Shown here: piece after piece, positions 1-8,977 of the stretch
Layout of the letters: each line of letters begins with the position of its first letter
Position numbering within the stretch: position 1 is the first letter of the stretch
Notes under the pieces: model-generated
What the model was told of the DNA's origin: nothing
What the model saw: the letters and a program-made list of their open reading frames with translations, nothing else
Databases searched by the model: none
Source: Agrobacterium salinitolerans
Lineage (GTDB): Bacteria > Pseudomonadota > Alphaproteobacteria > Rhizobiales > Rhizobiaceae
Assembly (NCBI RefSeq): GCF_002008225.1
Contig: NZ_MRDH01000037.1
Span: 310,001-374,000, forward strand
DNA: 64,000 nucleotides
Direction: 5' to 3'
Program-made: the position numbers and the translations under genes

Positions 1-169
1 CCGGCATGCGGATATCCGAAAGAAGAAGATCGAAACTGGTTTCCTGGAGCTTCTCCAGCCCCTGCTCGCCATCCGCCGCCTCATAGGTCTCGTGACCGTC
101 GAGACGCAGCGCGCGAGCGACGAAAGCCCGCAGTGCATCCTCGTCTTCGGTAATCAGAATCTTCGCCAT
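1..169 (-). CDS. Response regulator receiver protein (partial, C-terminus outside window)
   Basis: The first 56 codons of a CheY-like receiver read leftwards off the window edge. They begin MAKILITEDEDALRAFV and reach the phosphorylation segment LLLSDIRMP, where the Asp in SDIRMP is the expected phospho-acceptor and the acidic triad ED-ED lies near the start. Nothing downstream is visible, so it could be a single-domain receiver (CpdR-like proteins have this layout) or the N-terminus of a larger regulator. It lies downstream of hpt on the same strand, separated by a hairpin terminator. The receiver assignment is firm; the subfamily is not. Confidence 0.8.
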   Translation of the reverse strand, partial: MAKILITEDEDALRAFVARALRLDGHETYEAADGEQGLEKLQETSFDLLLSDIRMP

Positions 170-238
170 TATTCATTGCTCCTGGGCATCATTTCCAGCC
201 GTGAGCAACATCGCAGGCTCCTCTTTTCAAGAGGTAAA

Positions 239-259
239 CACCCAGCCCTTGGCTGGGTG
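239..259 (-). terminator. Hairpin terminator downstream of hpt
   Basis: A perfect 9-bp stem (CACCCAGCC / GGCTGGGTG) with a 3-base loop lies about 50 bases after the hpt stop codon. On the minus strand it is followed by TTTA, a short U tract. A second small hairpin (CCTCTT-TTC-AAGAGG, about 220-234) follows directly. Most likely it ends hpt transcription. Confidence 0.55.
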
Positions 260-310
260 AATGGTTAATGAGGCGTCTCCGTGCTGTGCCGTTCCGGCAC
301 GACGAAGTAC

Positions 311-853
311 TCAGGCGTCGCCGGTCACGACGCCGACGAAGGGCAATTCGCGGAAGGCATAAGCCACGTCCATGCCGTAACCCACGACGAAATAATCAGG
401 ACATTCGAAACCGACATAATCGGCCTCCAGATCTTCCTTGCGTTTCACTTTCTTGTCGAGAAGCACCGCGATGGTGACATTGCGCGCACCGCGCTCGTAA
501 AGCAGTTCCTTGGCGAAACGCAGCGTGCGGCCGGATTCGAGAATATCGTCGATCAGGAGCACATCACGGTCCTTCACGTCGCTGTCGATATCCTTGACGA
601 TCCTGACCCCTTGCGACACCGTGCCGGCGCCATAGCTCGACAGCGTGATGAACTCGACCTCAGGAGCGAGGCCGCTGTCATGCAGTGCGCGGATAAGATC
701 GGCCGCGAAAATGAATGATCCCTTGAGCACGGCAATGACCAGTAAATCCTTGGTCGGGCCGCTGGCGATGTGCTTGGCCATGTCGCGATTGCGCTCGGCG
801 ATCTGCTCGGCGCTATAAAGCGGCTCGATGTTTTTTCCACGGACGACGGGCAT
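311..853 (-). CDS. hpt: Hypoxanthine phosphoribosyltransferase
   Basis: A cytoplasmic purine-salvage enzyme that converts hypoxanthine (and usually guanine) plus PRPP to IMP or GMP. The 180-residue length is typical. The PRPP-binding loop VLLIDDILESGRTL is at residues 98-111 with its two adjacent acidic residues, and the LKGSFIF segment near residues 43-49 matches the family pyrophosphate-binding loop. The ATG follows an AGGAG ribosome site at 6 bases. It appears monocistronic, between a terminator and the next minus-strand gene. Bacterial Hpt and Hgprt enzymes are hard to separate by eye, so base preference is not claimed. Confidence 0.93.
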   Translation of the reverse strand: MPVVRGKNIEPLYSAEQIAERNRDMAKHIASGPTKDLLVIAVLKGSFIFAADLIRALHDSGLAPEVEFITLSSYGAGTVSQGVRIVKDIDSDVKDRDVLLIDDILESGRTLRFAKELLYERGARNVTIAVLLDKKVKRKEDLEADYVGFECPDYFVVGYGMDVAYAFRELPFVGVVTGDA

Positions 854-921
854 TCTTACTCCTGTGCTGCGCCTTGCCGATTTTACCTTTCAGTAAAAAT
901 AGAAGACACGCGTTAGCACAG

Positions 922-1599
922 TCAGCGTTCAGACGCACCCGCCTCGACGAAGGAAAGCTTGATCTCAGGCGTTTTTCCACCGGGATGGCGCAACTTTGCC
1001 GAAAAACCGTGGCTGAAACCGGGCTGCATTTCCTTGACCGGCGGCTCGATGACCATGCTGGCTACCAGCTGCCCCTTGGCGGCGAAGAGATCGGCGCGCA
1101 GGGCAGGCACCTCTTCCAGATTGCCGCCATTGTTTTCCACGATGCCGTTGATGAGCAGGATATCCATGCCACCCGCTTCCTGCGGGGTTACGGTGACATG
1201 GGAAATGGCGAGAGGATTGACCGAGGCCGCGACAGCCGTCTTTTCCGGTACCACGACCGAGAGGCCGCCCGAACATACGAAGACAAAAATGGCGAGGCCG
1301 GCCACCAGTGCCGAATAGGCATCCGCCGACAGGCGAGACAATCTGCGATCCACCCAGCCGATGAAAGCGAGGCAAAGAATGGCGAGGGTAACGGGCGTTT
1401 TTTTCACCTGCCGGCGCGCTGCGCCTCGATTGTCGTTTCCGGGTTGCCGCGAACGGTTTTCCTTGATGGTGACAAATTCCGCGTCTACCACATCGCGGTC
1501 GGGATTTGCCGCCCGCGCCGTGCGGCGTACCGGCGTTTCCGGCATCAGGAGGTCGAAATCGAATGCCGCTTGCCGGCGAGATGAACGGAACATAGCCAT
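922..1599 (-). CDS. Predicted membrane protein with C-terminal extracytoplasmic domain, divergent from ftsE
   Basis: A 225-residue protein with a polar, Arg-rich N-terminus, two hydrophobic stretches (about 68-82 and 95-118) and a C-terminal domain (about 131-220) rich in short beta-like segments. That domain resembles the FxLYD/DUF3426-like tails found on proteins next to ftsE in rhizobia. I see no zinc-ribbon CxxC pairs at the N-terminus. The ATG at 1599 is preferred because AAGGA sits 6 bases upstream; an upstream in-frame start lacks one. It is transcribed divergently from ftsE across about 195 bases. Function unknown; an envelope role is only a neighbourhood guess. Confidence 0.7.
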   Translation of the reverse strand: MAMFRSSRRQAAFDFDLLMPETPVRRTARAANPDRDVVDAEFVTIKENRSRQPGNDNRGAARRQVKKTPVTLAILCLAFIGWVDRRLSRLSADAYSALVAGLAIFVFVCSGGLSVVVPEKTAVAASVNPLAISHVTVTPQEAGGMDILLINGIVENNGGNLEEVPALRADLFAAKGQLVASMVIEPPVKEMQPGFSHGFSAKLRHPGGKTPEIKLSFVEAGASER

Positions 1600-1794
1600 A
1601 GAATTCCTTGGGTGAGGTTTTCCGGCCCGCAAAACTGGGCATTGCAACGAATCCTGCCAAGTTTTAAATTTAATTGGTTAATGCTTCGCAAAAGCGGCTC
1701 GCACAGGCTGCCGGATCCGGGTTAAACCCCGACATCCGAACCCCACGAGCCAGCGGCTTGCGAACCACCACGAAACGAAGAGACTGGAAGTCCG

Positions 1795-2454
1795 TTGATC
1801 CATTTCGAAAATGTCGGGTTGCGTTACGGCATGGGACCCGAGATCCTGAGGGACATGACCTTCGATATCCCCAAGGGTTCGTTCCAGTTTCTGACCGGCC
1901 CTTCGGGTGCCGGCAAGACCACGCTGCTCCGCCTGCTTTTGATGTCGCTGCAGCCTACGCGCGGGCATATCCGCATGTTCAACCGTGACGTTTCGCGCAT
2001 TCCACGTAGCGAGTTGCCGATGCTGCGCCGTCGCGTCGGTATAGTGTTTCAGGATTTTCGGCTGCTCGACCATCTGACGACCTATGAAAACGTCGCCCTG
2101 CCGCTGCGCGTGCGCGGTAAGGAAGAAAGCGCCTATCGCAACGACGTGATAGAGCTTCTGAAATGGGTCGGCCTTGGCGAGCGCATCAACGTGCTGCCGG
2201 CCATTCTTTCCGGCGGGGAAAAGCAGCGTGCCGCCATCGCCCGCGCACTCATGGACCAGCCGGAAATATTGCTGGCCGACGAGCCGACCGGCAACGTCGA
2301 TCCACCGATGGCCAAGCGCCTTCTCAACCTTTTCCTGGAACTCAACCGGCTGGGCACGGCCGTTGTCATCGCCACCCATGATTTTGGCCTGATGGACCAG
2401 ATCGATGCGCGCCGGATGATCCTCACTGAAGGGCGGCTCGATATCTATGAATGA
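1795..2454 (+). CDS. ftsE: Cell division ATP-binding protein FtsE
   Basis: The ATPase of the FtsEX complex, which couples ATP hydrolysis at the division septum to activation of periplasmic peptidoglycan hydrolases. All ABC landmarks are present: Walker A GPSGAGKTT (35-43), the signature LSGGEKQ (138-144), Walker B ILLADEPTG (158-166) and the switch histidine in IATHD. The length of 219 residues is normal. The start is TTG with GGAAG about 4 bases upstream; no better in-frame start is seen. Its end overlaps ftsX by 8 bases, so the two are translationally coupled. Confidence 0.96.
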   Translation: MIHFENVGLRYGMGPEILRDMTFDIPKGSFQFLTGPSGAGKTTLLRLLLMSLQPTRGHIRMFNRDVSRIPRSELPMLRRRVGIVFQDFRLLDHLTTYENVALPLRVRGKEESAYRNDVIELLKWVGLGERINVLPAILSGGEKQRAAIARALMDQPEILLADEPTGNVDPPMAKRLLNLFLELNRLGTAVVIATHDFGLMDQIDARRMILTEGRLDIYE

Positions 2455-3454
2455 GATCAACCGCAAGCCGTTGAAGCCGGAAGCGGCGCAGCCCAAGCGC
2501 CCGCCCATGCGCATCCGCCCGATGGCGCCGATCCTGCCGCCTTCCAACATTCAGGGCAATGCGCTGATGGTGGTGATCGCCATCATGGCCTTTCTCGCCT
2601 GCCTCACCCTTGGTGCCGTCTCCATGGTGCGCGCAACCGCCGCCACCTGGCAGAGCCAGATTTCCCGCGAGATCACCATCCAGATCAAGCCCGAGGACGG
2701 GCTGGACATGAATGCGGCGCTAAACAAGGCGCGCAATCTGGCGCTTACCTTCGTGGGCACGCGGGATGGCACCATCCTCGACGATGCGGCAACGTCGCGC
2801 CTTTTGGAGCCGTGGCTCGGCAGCGGTCTCGATCTTTCGGAACTGCCGGTGCCGCGTCTCGTCGTCATCACCATCGACGAAAACAATCCACCCGATTTCC
2901 AGGCGATGCGGGATATGCTGAAGGCCGAAATTCCGCAGGCATTTCTGGACGACCACCGCACCTGGGTCGACAGGCTGGTCTCCATGGCCAGAACCACTGT
3001 CATGATCGGCGTCGGTGTTCTTATCCTCGTGTTCACCGCCATGGTGCTGACGGTGGTGTTTGCGACGCGCGGCGCGCTTTCCGGCAACCGGCATATCGTC
3101 GAGGTTCTGCATTTTGTCGGCGCCGAAAGCAGCTTTGTGGCGCGTGAATTCCAGAAGCACTTCCTGAAGATCAGCCTCAAGGGGGCGGCGGCGGGCAGCG
3201 CACTGGCCGCCGGCGTATTCCTTGTCGCCGGTTTCTGGCAATCGAGCACTGTCGCCACGCCGCAGAGCGATCAGGCAAGCGCGCTTTTCGGCTCGTTTTC
3301 GGTGGGTCTCGGCGGGTATCTCGGCATCGCCATGACGATGATCGTCATTGCGCTTTTGACCACCCTCACGGCTCGCATAACCGTCATCCGCACCATCGAC
3401 GATATCGACCGCGTCCGCTCCGATCCTTCGAAGAGCGATGGGCTTGCATCGTGA
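2447..3454 (+). CDS. ftsX: Cell division protein FtsX, permease-like subunit
   Basis: The membrane partner of FtsE. The 335 residues show the FtsX layout: a polar, Pro-rich cytoplasmic N-terminus (about 1-38), a first membrane helix (39-60), a large periplasmic loop (about 61-180) that should contact the hydrolase activator, then three helices near 184-206, 246-263 and 288-309. The N-terminal extension is longer than in enterobacterial FtsX. The start lies inside the end of ftsE. A DUF218 gene follows after about 120 bases on the same strand, so a longer operon is possible. Confidence 0.95.
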   Translation: MNEINRKPLKPEAAQPKRPPMRIRPMAPILPPSNIQGNALMVVIAIMAFLACLTLGAVSMVRATAATWQSQISREITIQIKPEDGLDMNAALNKARNLALTFVGTRDGTILDDAATSRLLEPWLGSGLDLSELPVPRLVVITIDENNPPDFQAMRDMLKAEIPQAFLDDHRTWVDRLVSMARTTVMIGVGVLILVFTAMVLTVVFATRGALSGNRHIVEVLHFVGAESSFVAREFQKHFLKISLKGAAAGSALAAGVFLVAGFWQSSTVATPQSDQASALFGSFSVGLGGYLGIAMTMIVIALLTTLTARITVIRTIDDIDRVRSDPSKSDGLAS

Positions 3455-3574
3455 GGTTATCCCCGATAACTCCGCGGGAAAACTGAAACCGTCACAAGCC
3501 GGATGTAACCTGCAGACGGTGGACAAAAATGCCTGTTCCTTGCCTTAATCGGCGAGTATTCAGGAGGAATGTTT

Positions 3575-4300
3575 GTGAGTCGGATGGACCAGGATCAGAC
3601 GACGGCGCGGCCGGCCAGAAAAGGCCTGTTGTCGCGGCGCGGTCCTTTGCGCCGTTTTATTCGCGTCCTCATCCTGCTTTGCGTCATTGCGCTCGGCGCA
3701 TTTTCCGGCGGTTTCCTGTGGTTTGCCGATTCCGTCGCCTCCATGCGTCCGCCGGAGGGGGCGAGAGGCGATGCCATCATCGTTCTTACGGGCGGTTATC
3801 AGCGCATCGAACAGGCCGTTGGCCTGCTCAGAGACGGCGTGGGCAAGCGGCTTCTGATTTCCGGCGTCAACCCGGCCACCACTCGCTCGCAAATCCGCAA
3901 GATGACGCAAGGGTCATCCGACATGTTTTCCTGCTGCGTGGACATGGGCTACAAGGCGATCGATACGATCGGCAACGCCAGTGAGGCCGCAAGCTGGATA
4001 CGCGACCACAATTATTCCTCCATCGTCGTCGTCACGAATAATTACCACATGCATCGCAGCCTGCATGAATTGCGCAGCGCCAGCCCGCAGACGCAATTCA
4101 TCGCCTATCCCGTCATCAGCGCAGATCTTGTCCGCACCAACTGGTTCGTGGAGCCGGATGTGGTGAGAACCATGCTTTACGAATATCTGAAGTTCGTGGC
4201 GGCGGCGGGACGCGACCTCACCGGTTTCGGCAAGGGCGACGGTCTGCGCAAGGCCGCCGCCGATTATTCCCGGATAAAGACGACAAGCGCTTCGTCCTGA
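3575..4300 (+). CDS. DUF218/YdcF-family membrane-anchored protein
   Basis: A protein of about 241 residues with one N-terminal membrane helix after an Arg-rich leader, followed by a DUF218 domain: the opening strand DAIIVLTGG, the LLISGV segment and VTNNYHMHRS are characteristic. Family members (SanA, YdcF, ElyC) act in envelope biogenesis, but the chemistry is poorly defined. Start choice: AGGAGG lies at 3562-3567, only one base from an ATG at 3569 but 7 bases from the in-frame GTG at 3575, so GTG is preferred. It sits between ftsX and an acyltransferase, consistent with a cell-envelope role. Confidence 0.88.
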   Translation: MSRMDQDQTTARPARKGLLSRRGPLRRFIRVLILLCVIALGAFSGGFLWFADSVASMRPPEGARGDAIIVLTGGYQRIEQAVGLLRDGVGKRLLISGVNPATTRSQIRKMTQGSSDMFSCCVDMGYKAIDTIGNASEAASWIRDHNYSSIVVVTNNYHMHRSLHELRSASPQTQFIAYPVISADLVRTNWFVEPDVVRTMLYEYLKFVAAAGRDLTGFGKGDGLRKAAADYSRIKTTSASS

Positions 4301-4415
4301 CCGGCGAGAACGTGCTTGCTGCGGCCCCTTGTTTTCGTGTAGGCGTCTGGCATCGGCATCCGGTATCGAGGCATATGCACGGCTTCGGAACGGCTGCGCT
4401 CCGGGAAGGCTGTTG

Positions 4416-5213
4416 ATGCTCAAGCTGCGCTCTTTTCTTTTCAATACGCTGTTTTATCTCAACCTGATTGTCCGCATGATCGTGCTGACGCCGATCTATT
4501 TCATCCTGCCGCGCAAGATCGCCTACGAAATTCCCAAGAATTGGGCGCGATCCAACCACTGGCTGATGAAAACCATCGTCGGCACCACCTTCGAGATCGA
4601 AGGGCTGGAAAACATTCCCGAAACCGGCTGCATCTTCGCGCCCAAGCACCAGTCCTTCTGGGATACCTACGCGCTGCTGCCCAATCTTCCCGATCCGGTC
4701 TATATTCTGAAACGCGAGCTTTTGTGGATTCCGCTGTTCGGCTGGTACGCCATGAAACAGCGCATGATCCCGGTAAACCGCGCCGCCCGCGGCAAAGTGA
4801 TGCTGAAGGTGATGGAGCGGGCGAAAGAGGAAATGGCCGCCGGCCGCGAACTCATCATCTATCCCGAAGGCACACGCCGCCCGCCGGGTGCGGAGCCTGA
4901 ATATCGTTATGGCATCGCAAGGCTTTACCGGGACCTTCAGGTGCCGGTCATTCCCGTCGCCATGCATCCCGGCCTGTTCTGGCCGCGCCGGTCCACCATG
5001 CGTTATCCCGGCCATTTCAAGGTGCGTATCCTGCCGGCCATCGAGCCGGGGCTGGACCCCGACGTGTTCTTCAAGCGCCTGATCGATGTGACGGAAAAGG
5101 CGAGCGACGAGCTGCTGCTGGAAACCGTGCGCAACAACCCGCATTTGCCGCTGCCGCCGACCGCCGTGAAGCGGATCGCCGAACTTCAGGGCAAGGAAAC
5201 CGCCGCCGGCTGA
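4416..5213 (+). CDS. 1-acyl-sn-glycerol-3-phosphate acyltransferase family protein (PlsC-like)
   Basis: A membrane-associated acyltransferase expected to acylate lysophosphatidate or a related acceptor. An N-terminal hydrophobic segment (about 10-31) precedes the acyltransferase core. The catalytic HX4D motif is HQSFWD (78-83), the acceptor-binding EGTR is at 151-154, and the VPVIPVA block is present. The ATG at 4416 follows GGGAAGG; a longer reading frame from 4329 would add a non-conserved leader. Length 265 residues is normal. The 3' end overlaps the convergent ChaC gene by 28 bases. Substrate cannot be read from sequence. Confidence 0.9.
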   Translation: MLKLRSFLFNTLFYLNLIVRMIVLTPIYFILPRKIAYEIPKNWARSNHWLMKTIVGTTFEIEGLENIPETGCIFAPKHQSFWDTYALLPNLPDPVYILKRELLWIPLFGWYAMKQRMIPVNRAARGKVMLKVMERAKEEMAAGRELIIYPEGTRRPPGAEPEYRYGIARLYRDLQVPVIPVAMHPGLFWPRRSTMRYPGHFKVRILPAIEPGLDPDVFFKRLIDVTEKASDELLLETVRNNPHLPLPPTAVKRIAELQGKETAAG

Positions 5214-5737
5214 GCAACGAGCGCGCCGACATTTTTGGCGATGCTCTCCAGCAGGGAATCGCGAATGCCCATCTCCTGCAGATGCTGCACGGTGTTGAAG
5301 ACATAATCCGTATTCGGCCCGGAGCGGCCCGATGCGGCTGCAACGATGGTCGCCGACTCGGCAACGCCGAGACCGCCGATATATTGCTTATGCGCGGGAT
5401 CGGCCACATAGGTTACGGCGCTGCTGCGCCTGCCATCGGAAAGCGCGATGGAAACCAGCCGCTCCTTATAGACATTCGTCACCAGTTCGCGCTCGCGCAA
5501 ATAGACCATGACCGGCTCCCGGTCCTCTCCACGCACGCGGAAAGCGACGCCAAGGCAGGAACCGCCGCGCTCCAGACCGAGAACGAGACCGGGCTTTTCT
5601 TCGGTGCCCCTATAAAAATTGGAACTGATGCAGAGTGAGCGCCGATACCCGTAAAGCCGCGCCTGCTGCCGCTCTTCAAAGGCGAAGCCGGGGTTCCACA
5701 TCAACGAACCGTAGCCAAAGACCCAAAAATCGTCCAT
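5186..5737 (-). CDS. ChaC-type gamma-glutamylcyclotransferase
   Basis: A glutathione-specific cyclotransferase homologue, expected to cleave glutathione to 5-oxoproline and Cys-Gly. The signature YGSLMW (residues 9-14) and the YLRERE block (79-84) with its catalytic-type glutamate are both present, and the 183-residue length fits. The start MDDFWVFGYGSL is chosen because homologues begin there; the upstream ribosome site is weak and the frame extends to 5857, where it would overlap the divergent neighbour. The gene runs convergently into the acyltransferase gene. Confidence 0.88.
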   Translation of the reverse strand: MDDFWVFGYGSLMWNPGFAFEERQQARLYGYRRSLCISSNFYRGTEEKPGLVLGLERGGSCLGVAFRVRGEDREPVMVYLRERELVTNVYKERLVSIALSDGRRSSAVTYVADPAHKQYIGGLGVAESATIVAAASGRSGPNTDYVFNTVQHLQEMGIRDSLLESIAKNVGALVAQPAAVSLP

Positions 5738-5786
5738 ATCGCAAGCCAAATCGAAATTGTCTGAAGTCTGTTCATCGGAGATCAAT

Positions 5787-6788
5787 ATGGCAGCGTCAAG
5801 CCAATCCGGCACCGCCAAAAAATTCCTCTGGCTCGCCATCGCCATCCTCGTGGTCATCGGACTTTATACCGCCGGGTGGTTTTATGCCGCCGATAGGCTG
5901 AAACAGACGGTTCTGAACGTCATCGCCCCCTCGCAGGCCCGCAACGTCAGCGGTGAATGCGGCGATATCGCCTTCAAGGGTTATCCCTTCCGCATCGGCC
6001 TCTTCTGCTCCAGGGTGACGGTGGATGACAAGGAGAACGGCGTTTCCGCTTCCTTCGGCGAACTTCGCTCGGCGGCGCAGGTCTATAATCCCGGCCACAT
6101 CGTCTGGGAACTCGATTCGCCGGCGGAAATCCGTTCCGCCCATGGCCTGACGATCTCAGCCGCCTGGCAGAACATGCAGTCCAGCATCGTCACCAAGCTG
6201 AAGGGCATCGACCGCAGCTCGCTCGTCATCGACGGGCTGAAGGCGCAGGCGATTTCTTCCGTCACCGGGCAGACCATCGACTTCGACGCGGTCAAAACGG
6301 AAATGCATCTGCGCCAGAACGGCGCCGATCTCGATGGCGCGATCACGCTCACCGATTCGGCAACCGTCATCAAGGATTGGCCGCAGGTTCTTCCGCGCCT
6401 CGACGCCATCTTGGACGTGACGCTGGCGGGCAAGGCAGGCATGGTGGATGGCAGCGACAAATCCGGCCTTTATGGCGCGAGCGGCGAGCTTCGCCGGCTG
6501 GTGGCCGATATTGGCGAGGGCCGCACCATGCGCATCAGCGGCCCCTTCTCATTTGACAATGAGGGTTATCTCTCCGGAAAGTTCAAGCTGGAAATCGAAA
6601 AGCTGGGGTCGTGGTCCGACAATGCCAAACAGGCGTTTCCGCAGCTGCAATCAACCATCGATACTGCCCGCAAACTGCTCGGCGCGCTCGCCGGCGGCGG
6701 TGACCGGGCATCCGTCGATCTCGTGGTAGATCGTGGCCGCGCCACGGTCAGCGGCTTTATTCCGCTTGGGAAAATCCCGCCGATTTGA
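5787..6788 (+). CDS. DUF2125 domain-containing protein
   Basis: A 333-residue protein with a short cytoplasmic start, one membrane helix (about 13-36) and a large exported domain. Within it the GECGDIAFKGYPFRIGL region and alternating hydrophobic beta-strand pattern match the DUF2125 family of alphaproteobacteria, whose function is unknown. The ATG at 5787 has GGAG 6 bases upstream. It starts only 49 bases from the divergent ChaC gene, so the promoters must overlap. A long perfect palindrome lies just after the stop codon. Confidence 0.85.
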   Translation: MAASSQSGTAKKFLWLAIAILVVIGLYTAGWFYAADRLKQTVLNVIAPSQARNVSGECGDIAFKGYPFRIGLFCSRVTVDDKENGVSASFGELRSAAQVYNPGHIVWELDSPAEIRSAHGLTISAAWQNMQSSIVTKLKGIDRSSLVIDGLKAQAISSVTGQTIDFDAVKTEMHLRQNGADLDGAITLTDSATVIKDWPQVLPRLDAILDVTLAGKAGMVDGSDKSGLYGASGELRRLVADIGEGRTMRISGPFSFDNEGYLSGKFKLEIEKLGSWSDNAKQAFPQLQSTIDTARKLLGALAGGGDRASVDLVVDRGRATVSGFIPLGKIPPI

Positions 6789-6802
6789 GCAGTTGATTTA
6801 TA

Positions 6803-6843
6803 CCCTCTGTCATCCTCGGGCTTGACCCGAGGATGACAGAGGG
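6803..6843. repeat. Long palindromic intergenic element (REP-like), probable bidirectional terminator
   Basis: Two perfect 18-base arms (6803-6820 and 6826-6843) surround the loop CTTGA. The arm core TCATCCTCGGG resembles an interspersed palindrome common in alphaproteobacteria. It sits between the convergent DUF2125 and tyrA genes, 14 bases from each reading frame, so it could end transcription from both sides. Confidence 0.75.
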
Positions 6844-6857
6844 AGACTAAATGCGCC

Positions 6858-7787
6858 CTACTTCTTCTGATCCAGCGCGTGACGCCCAAAGTCCGGCGCG
6901 TCAACATCCTGACCGGCCTGGACGATCGAGCGTCGGATAGCGCGGGTGCGGGAAAACAGTTCGAACAGCTTGTCGCCTTCTCCCCAGCGGATCGCCCTTT
7001 GCAGCGAAGCGAGGTCTTCGGAAAACCGCGCCAGCATCTCAAGGATCGCATCCTTGTTATGCAGGCAGACATCCCGCCACATGGTGGGATCGGAGGCGGC
7101 AAGACGGGTGAAATCGCGGAAACCGGAGGCGGAATATTTGATGACTTCCGATTCGGTCACCGTCTCCAGATCGTCCGCCGTGCCGACGATATTGTAAGCG
7201 ATGATGTGCGGCAGATGCGACACAATCGCCAGAACCTTGTCGTGGTGTTCGGCATCCATTTCATCCACGCGCGACCCGAGCGCTCGCCAGAAATCCTTCA
7301 GCCTTTCCAGCGCCGCGGCATCCGTGCCCGGCAGCGGCGTGAAGATGCACCAGCGCTCGCGGAAGAGACCGGCAAAACCGGCATCCGGGCCGGATTTTTC
7401 CGTACCCGCCAGCGGATGGCCGGGAATGAAATGCACGTTGTCAGGAATATGCGGTGCCATCTGCGCGATAACAGAAGCCTTGGTGGAGCCGACATCGGTG
7501 ACGATGGCGCCCGGCTTCAGATGCGGCGCGATCTGCTGCGCCACACTTTCCGAAGCACCGACCGGCACCGAGACGATGACGAGATCGGCATCCTTGACCG
7601 CTTCAGCCGCCGAAACGGTGTAATCCGTACCAAGCGCCAGTTCCTCCGCCCGTGTCAGCGTCTCTTCACTGCGGGTGGAAATGGTCACATGGCGGGCAAG
7701 CCCCAATTCCCTGACATCGCGGGCAATCGACGAGCCGATCAGGCCGATGCCGATCAGCGCGATGCGTTCGAACATGATCTCAGCCAT
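6858..7787 (-). CDS. tyrA: Prephenate/arogenate dehydrogenase
   Basis: An NAD(P)-dependent dehydrogenase in tyrosine synthesis. The Rossmann motif GIGLIGSS is at residues 13-20; HPLAGTEKSGPDAG and the C-terminal FRDFTRLAASDPTMW block are typical of the cyclohexadienyl type. Length 309 is normal for the monofunctional enzyme: there is no fused chorismate mutase. The ATG at 7787 overlaps the hisC stop (TGATG), so it is translationally coupled; an internal ATG at 7775 is an alternative start. Pairing with hisC is common because HisC-type aminotransferases can also transaminate aromatic keto acids. Confidence 0.93.
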   Translation of the reverse strand: MAEIMFERIALIGIGLIGSSIARDVRELGLARHVTISTRSEETLTRAEELALGTDYTVSAAEAVKDADLVIVSVPVGASESVAQQIAPHLKPGAIVTDVGSTKASVIAQMAPHIPDNVHFIPGHPLAGTEKSGPDAGFAGLFRERWCIFTPLPGTDAAALERLKDFWRALGSRVDEMDAEHHDKVLAIVSHLPHIIAYNIVGTADDLETVTESEVIKYSASGFRDFTRLAASDPTMWRDVCLHNKDAILEMLARFSEDLASLQRAIRWGEGDKLFELFSRTRAIRRSIVQAGQDVDAPDFGRHALDQKK

Positions 7788-8893
7788 CACGCCTGCCCCA
7801 TGAACGCGGTGAGGGCCGCGATGACGCCGAGATTGGCCTCTTCAGAACCGACGGTCATTCTCAGCGCGTTCGGGAAACCATACCCCCGCACCGCACGCAG
7901 AATATAACCGCGGCGGCTCAGGAACTCGTCCGCATCCGCCGCCCGCTTGCCGTCCCGATCCGGGAAATGGATGAGGATGAAGTTGGTGACCGAAGGCGTG
8001 ACGGTAAGGCCAAGGCCGGCAAAAGCATTCACCAGCTTTTCCATCCACAGGGCGTTATGCGCCACCGCCTTTTGAACGAATGCCTGATCGCGGATGGCCG
8101 CAGCGCCCGCCGCGATAGCCGGCGCGCTCATATTGAACGGCCCGCGCACGCGGTTCAGCGCGTCGATAATATCGACAGGGGCATACATCCAGCCGACGCG
8201 CAGCGCGGCCAGACCGTAAACCTTGGAGAAGGTGCGGGTCATCACCACGTTGCGGTTGCCAGAGACCAGTTCGAGACCCGCCTCGTAATCGTTCTTGCGC
8301 ACGTATTCCGCATAGGCGGCATCCAGCACCAGCACGACATGTTTCGGCAGGCCTGCCTGCAGGCGGCGGATTTCCGCGACGGGAACATAGGTGCCGGTGG
8401 GATTGCCGGGGTTGGCCACGAAAACCATCTTGGTCTTCGGCGTCACGGCGGCGAGGATCGCATCCACATCAACAGCGCAATCCTTTTCCTTCACCGTCAC
8501 CGGGGTTGCCCCCGCGCCCATGATCTGGATCTTGTAGACGAGGAAACCATGTTCGGTGATGATCGCTTCATCGCCGGCACCCAGATAGACGTGGCAAAGC
8601 AGGCCGAGAAGCTCGTCCGAACCATTGCCGCACAGGATGTTTGCAATGTTGAGGCCATGCACGTCGGCAATCGCCTGACGCAACGCGATCGCCTGACCGT
8701 CCGGATAGATTTCCAGATGGCTGGCGGCAGCGCTGAAAGCCTCGATCGCCTTCGGGCTCGGCCCAAGCGGCGTTTCATTGGAGGAGAGCTTATAAACCTT
8801 CGCGACGCCGTCCACATGTTCCTTGCCCGGAACATAAGCGGCGATATCCAGAATACCCGGACGCGGAACAGGTTGGCTAAGCTCTGCACTCAT
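7787..8893 (-). CDS. hisC: Histidinol-phosphate aminotransferase (HisC family)
   Basis: A PLP-dependent class II aminotransferase of 368 residues. NPGNPTG is at 161-167, the PLP-binding Asp lies in DAAYAEY (191 on), and the Schiff-base lysine is K224 in [15 protein letters not shown]. It converts imidazole-acetol phosphate to histidinol phosphate. Because it is coupled to tyrA rather than to other his genes, its main substrate here may be aromatic (prephenate or phenylpyruvate); that is inferred from context. Rhizobia often carry more than one hisC copy. Confidence 0.9.
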   Translation of the reverse strand: MSAELSQPVPRPGILDIAAYVPGKEHVDGVAKVYKLSSNETPLGPSPKAIEAFSAAASHLEIYPDGQAIALRQAIADVHGLNIANILCGNGSDELLGLLCHVYLGAGDEAIITEHGFLVYKIQIMGAGATPVTVKEKDCAVDVDAILAAVTPKTKMVFVANPGNPTGTYVPVAEIRRLQAGLPKHVVLVLDAAYAEYVRKNDYEAGLELVSGNRNVVMTRTFSKVYGLAALRVGWMYAPVDIIDALNRVRGPFNMSAPAIAAGAAAIRDQAFVQKAVAHNALWMEKLVNAFAGLGLTVTPSVTNFILIHFPDRDGKRAADADEFLSRRGYILRAVRGYGFPNALRMTVGSEEANLGVIAALTAFMGQA

Positions 8894-8977
8894 TTGATCG
8901 ACCTTTGGAAAAACGCCGGAGAACCCGGCAAAAGCAATGCCGGAGGCATTAGACCGGAATGGGCACTTTGTCGAGGG

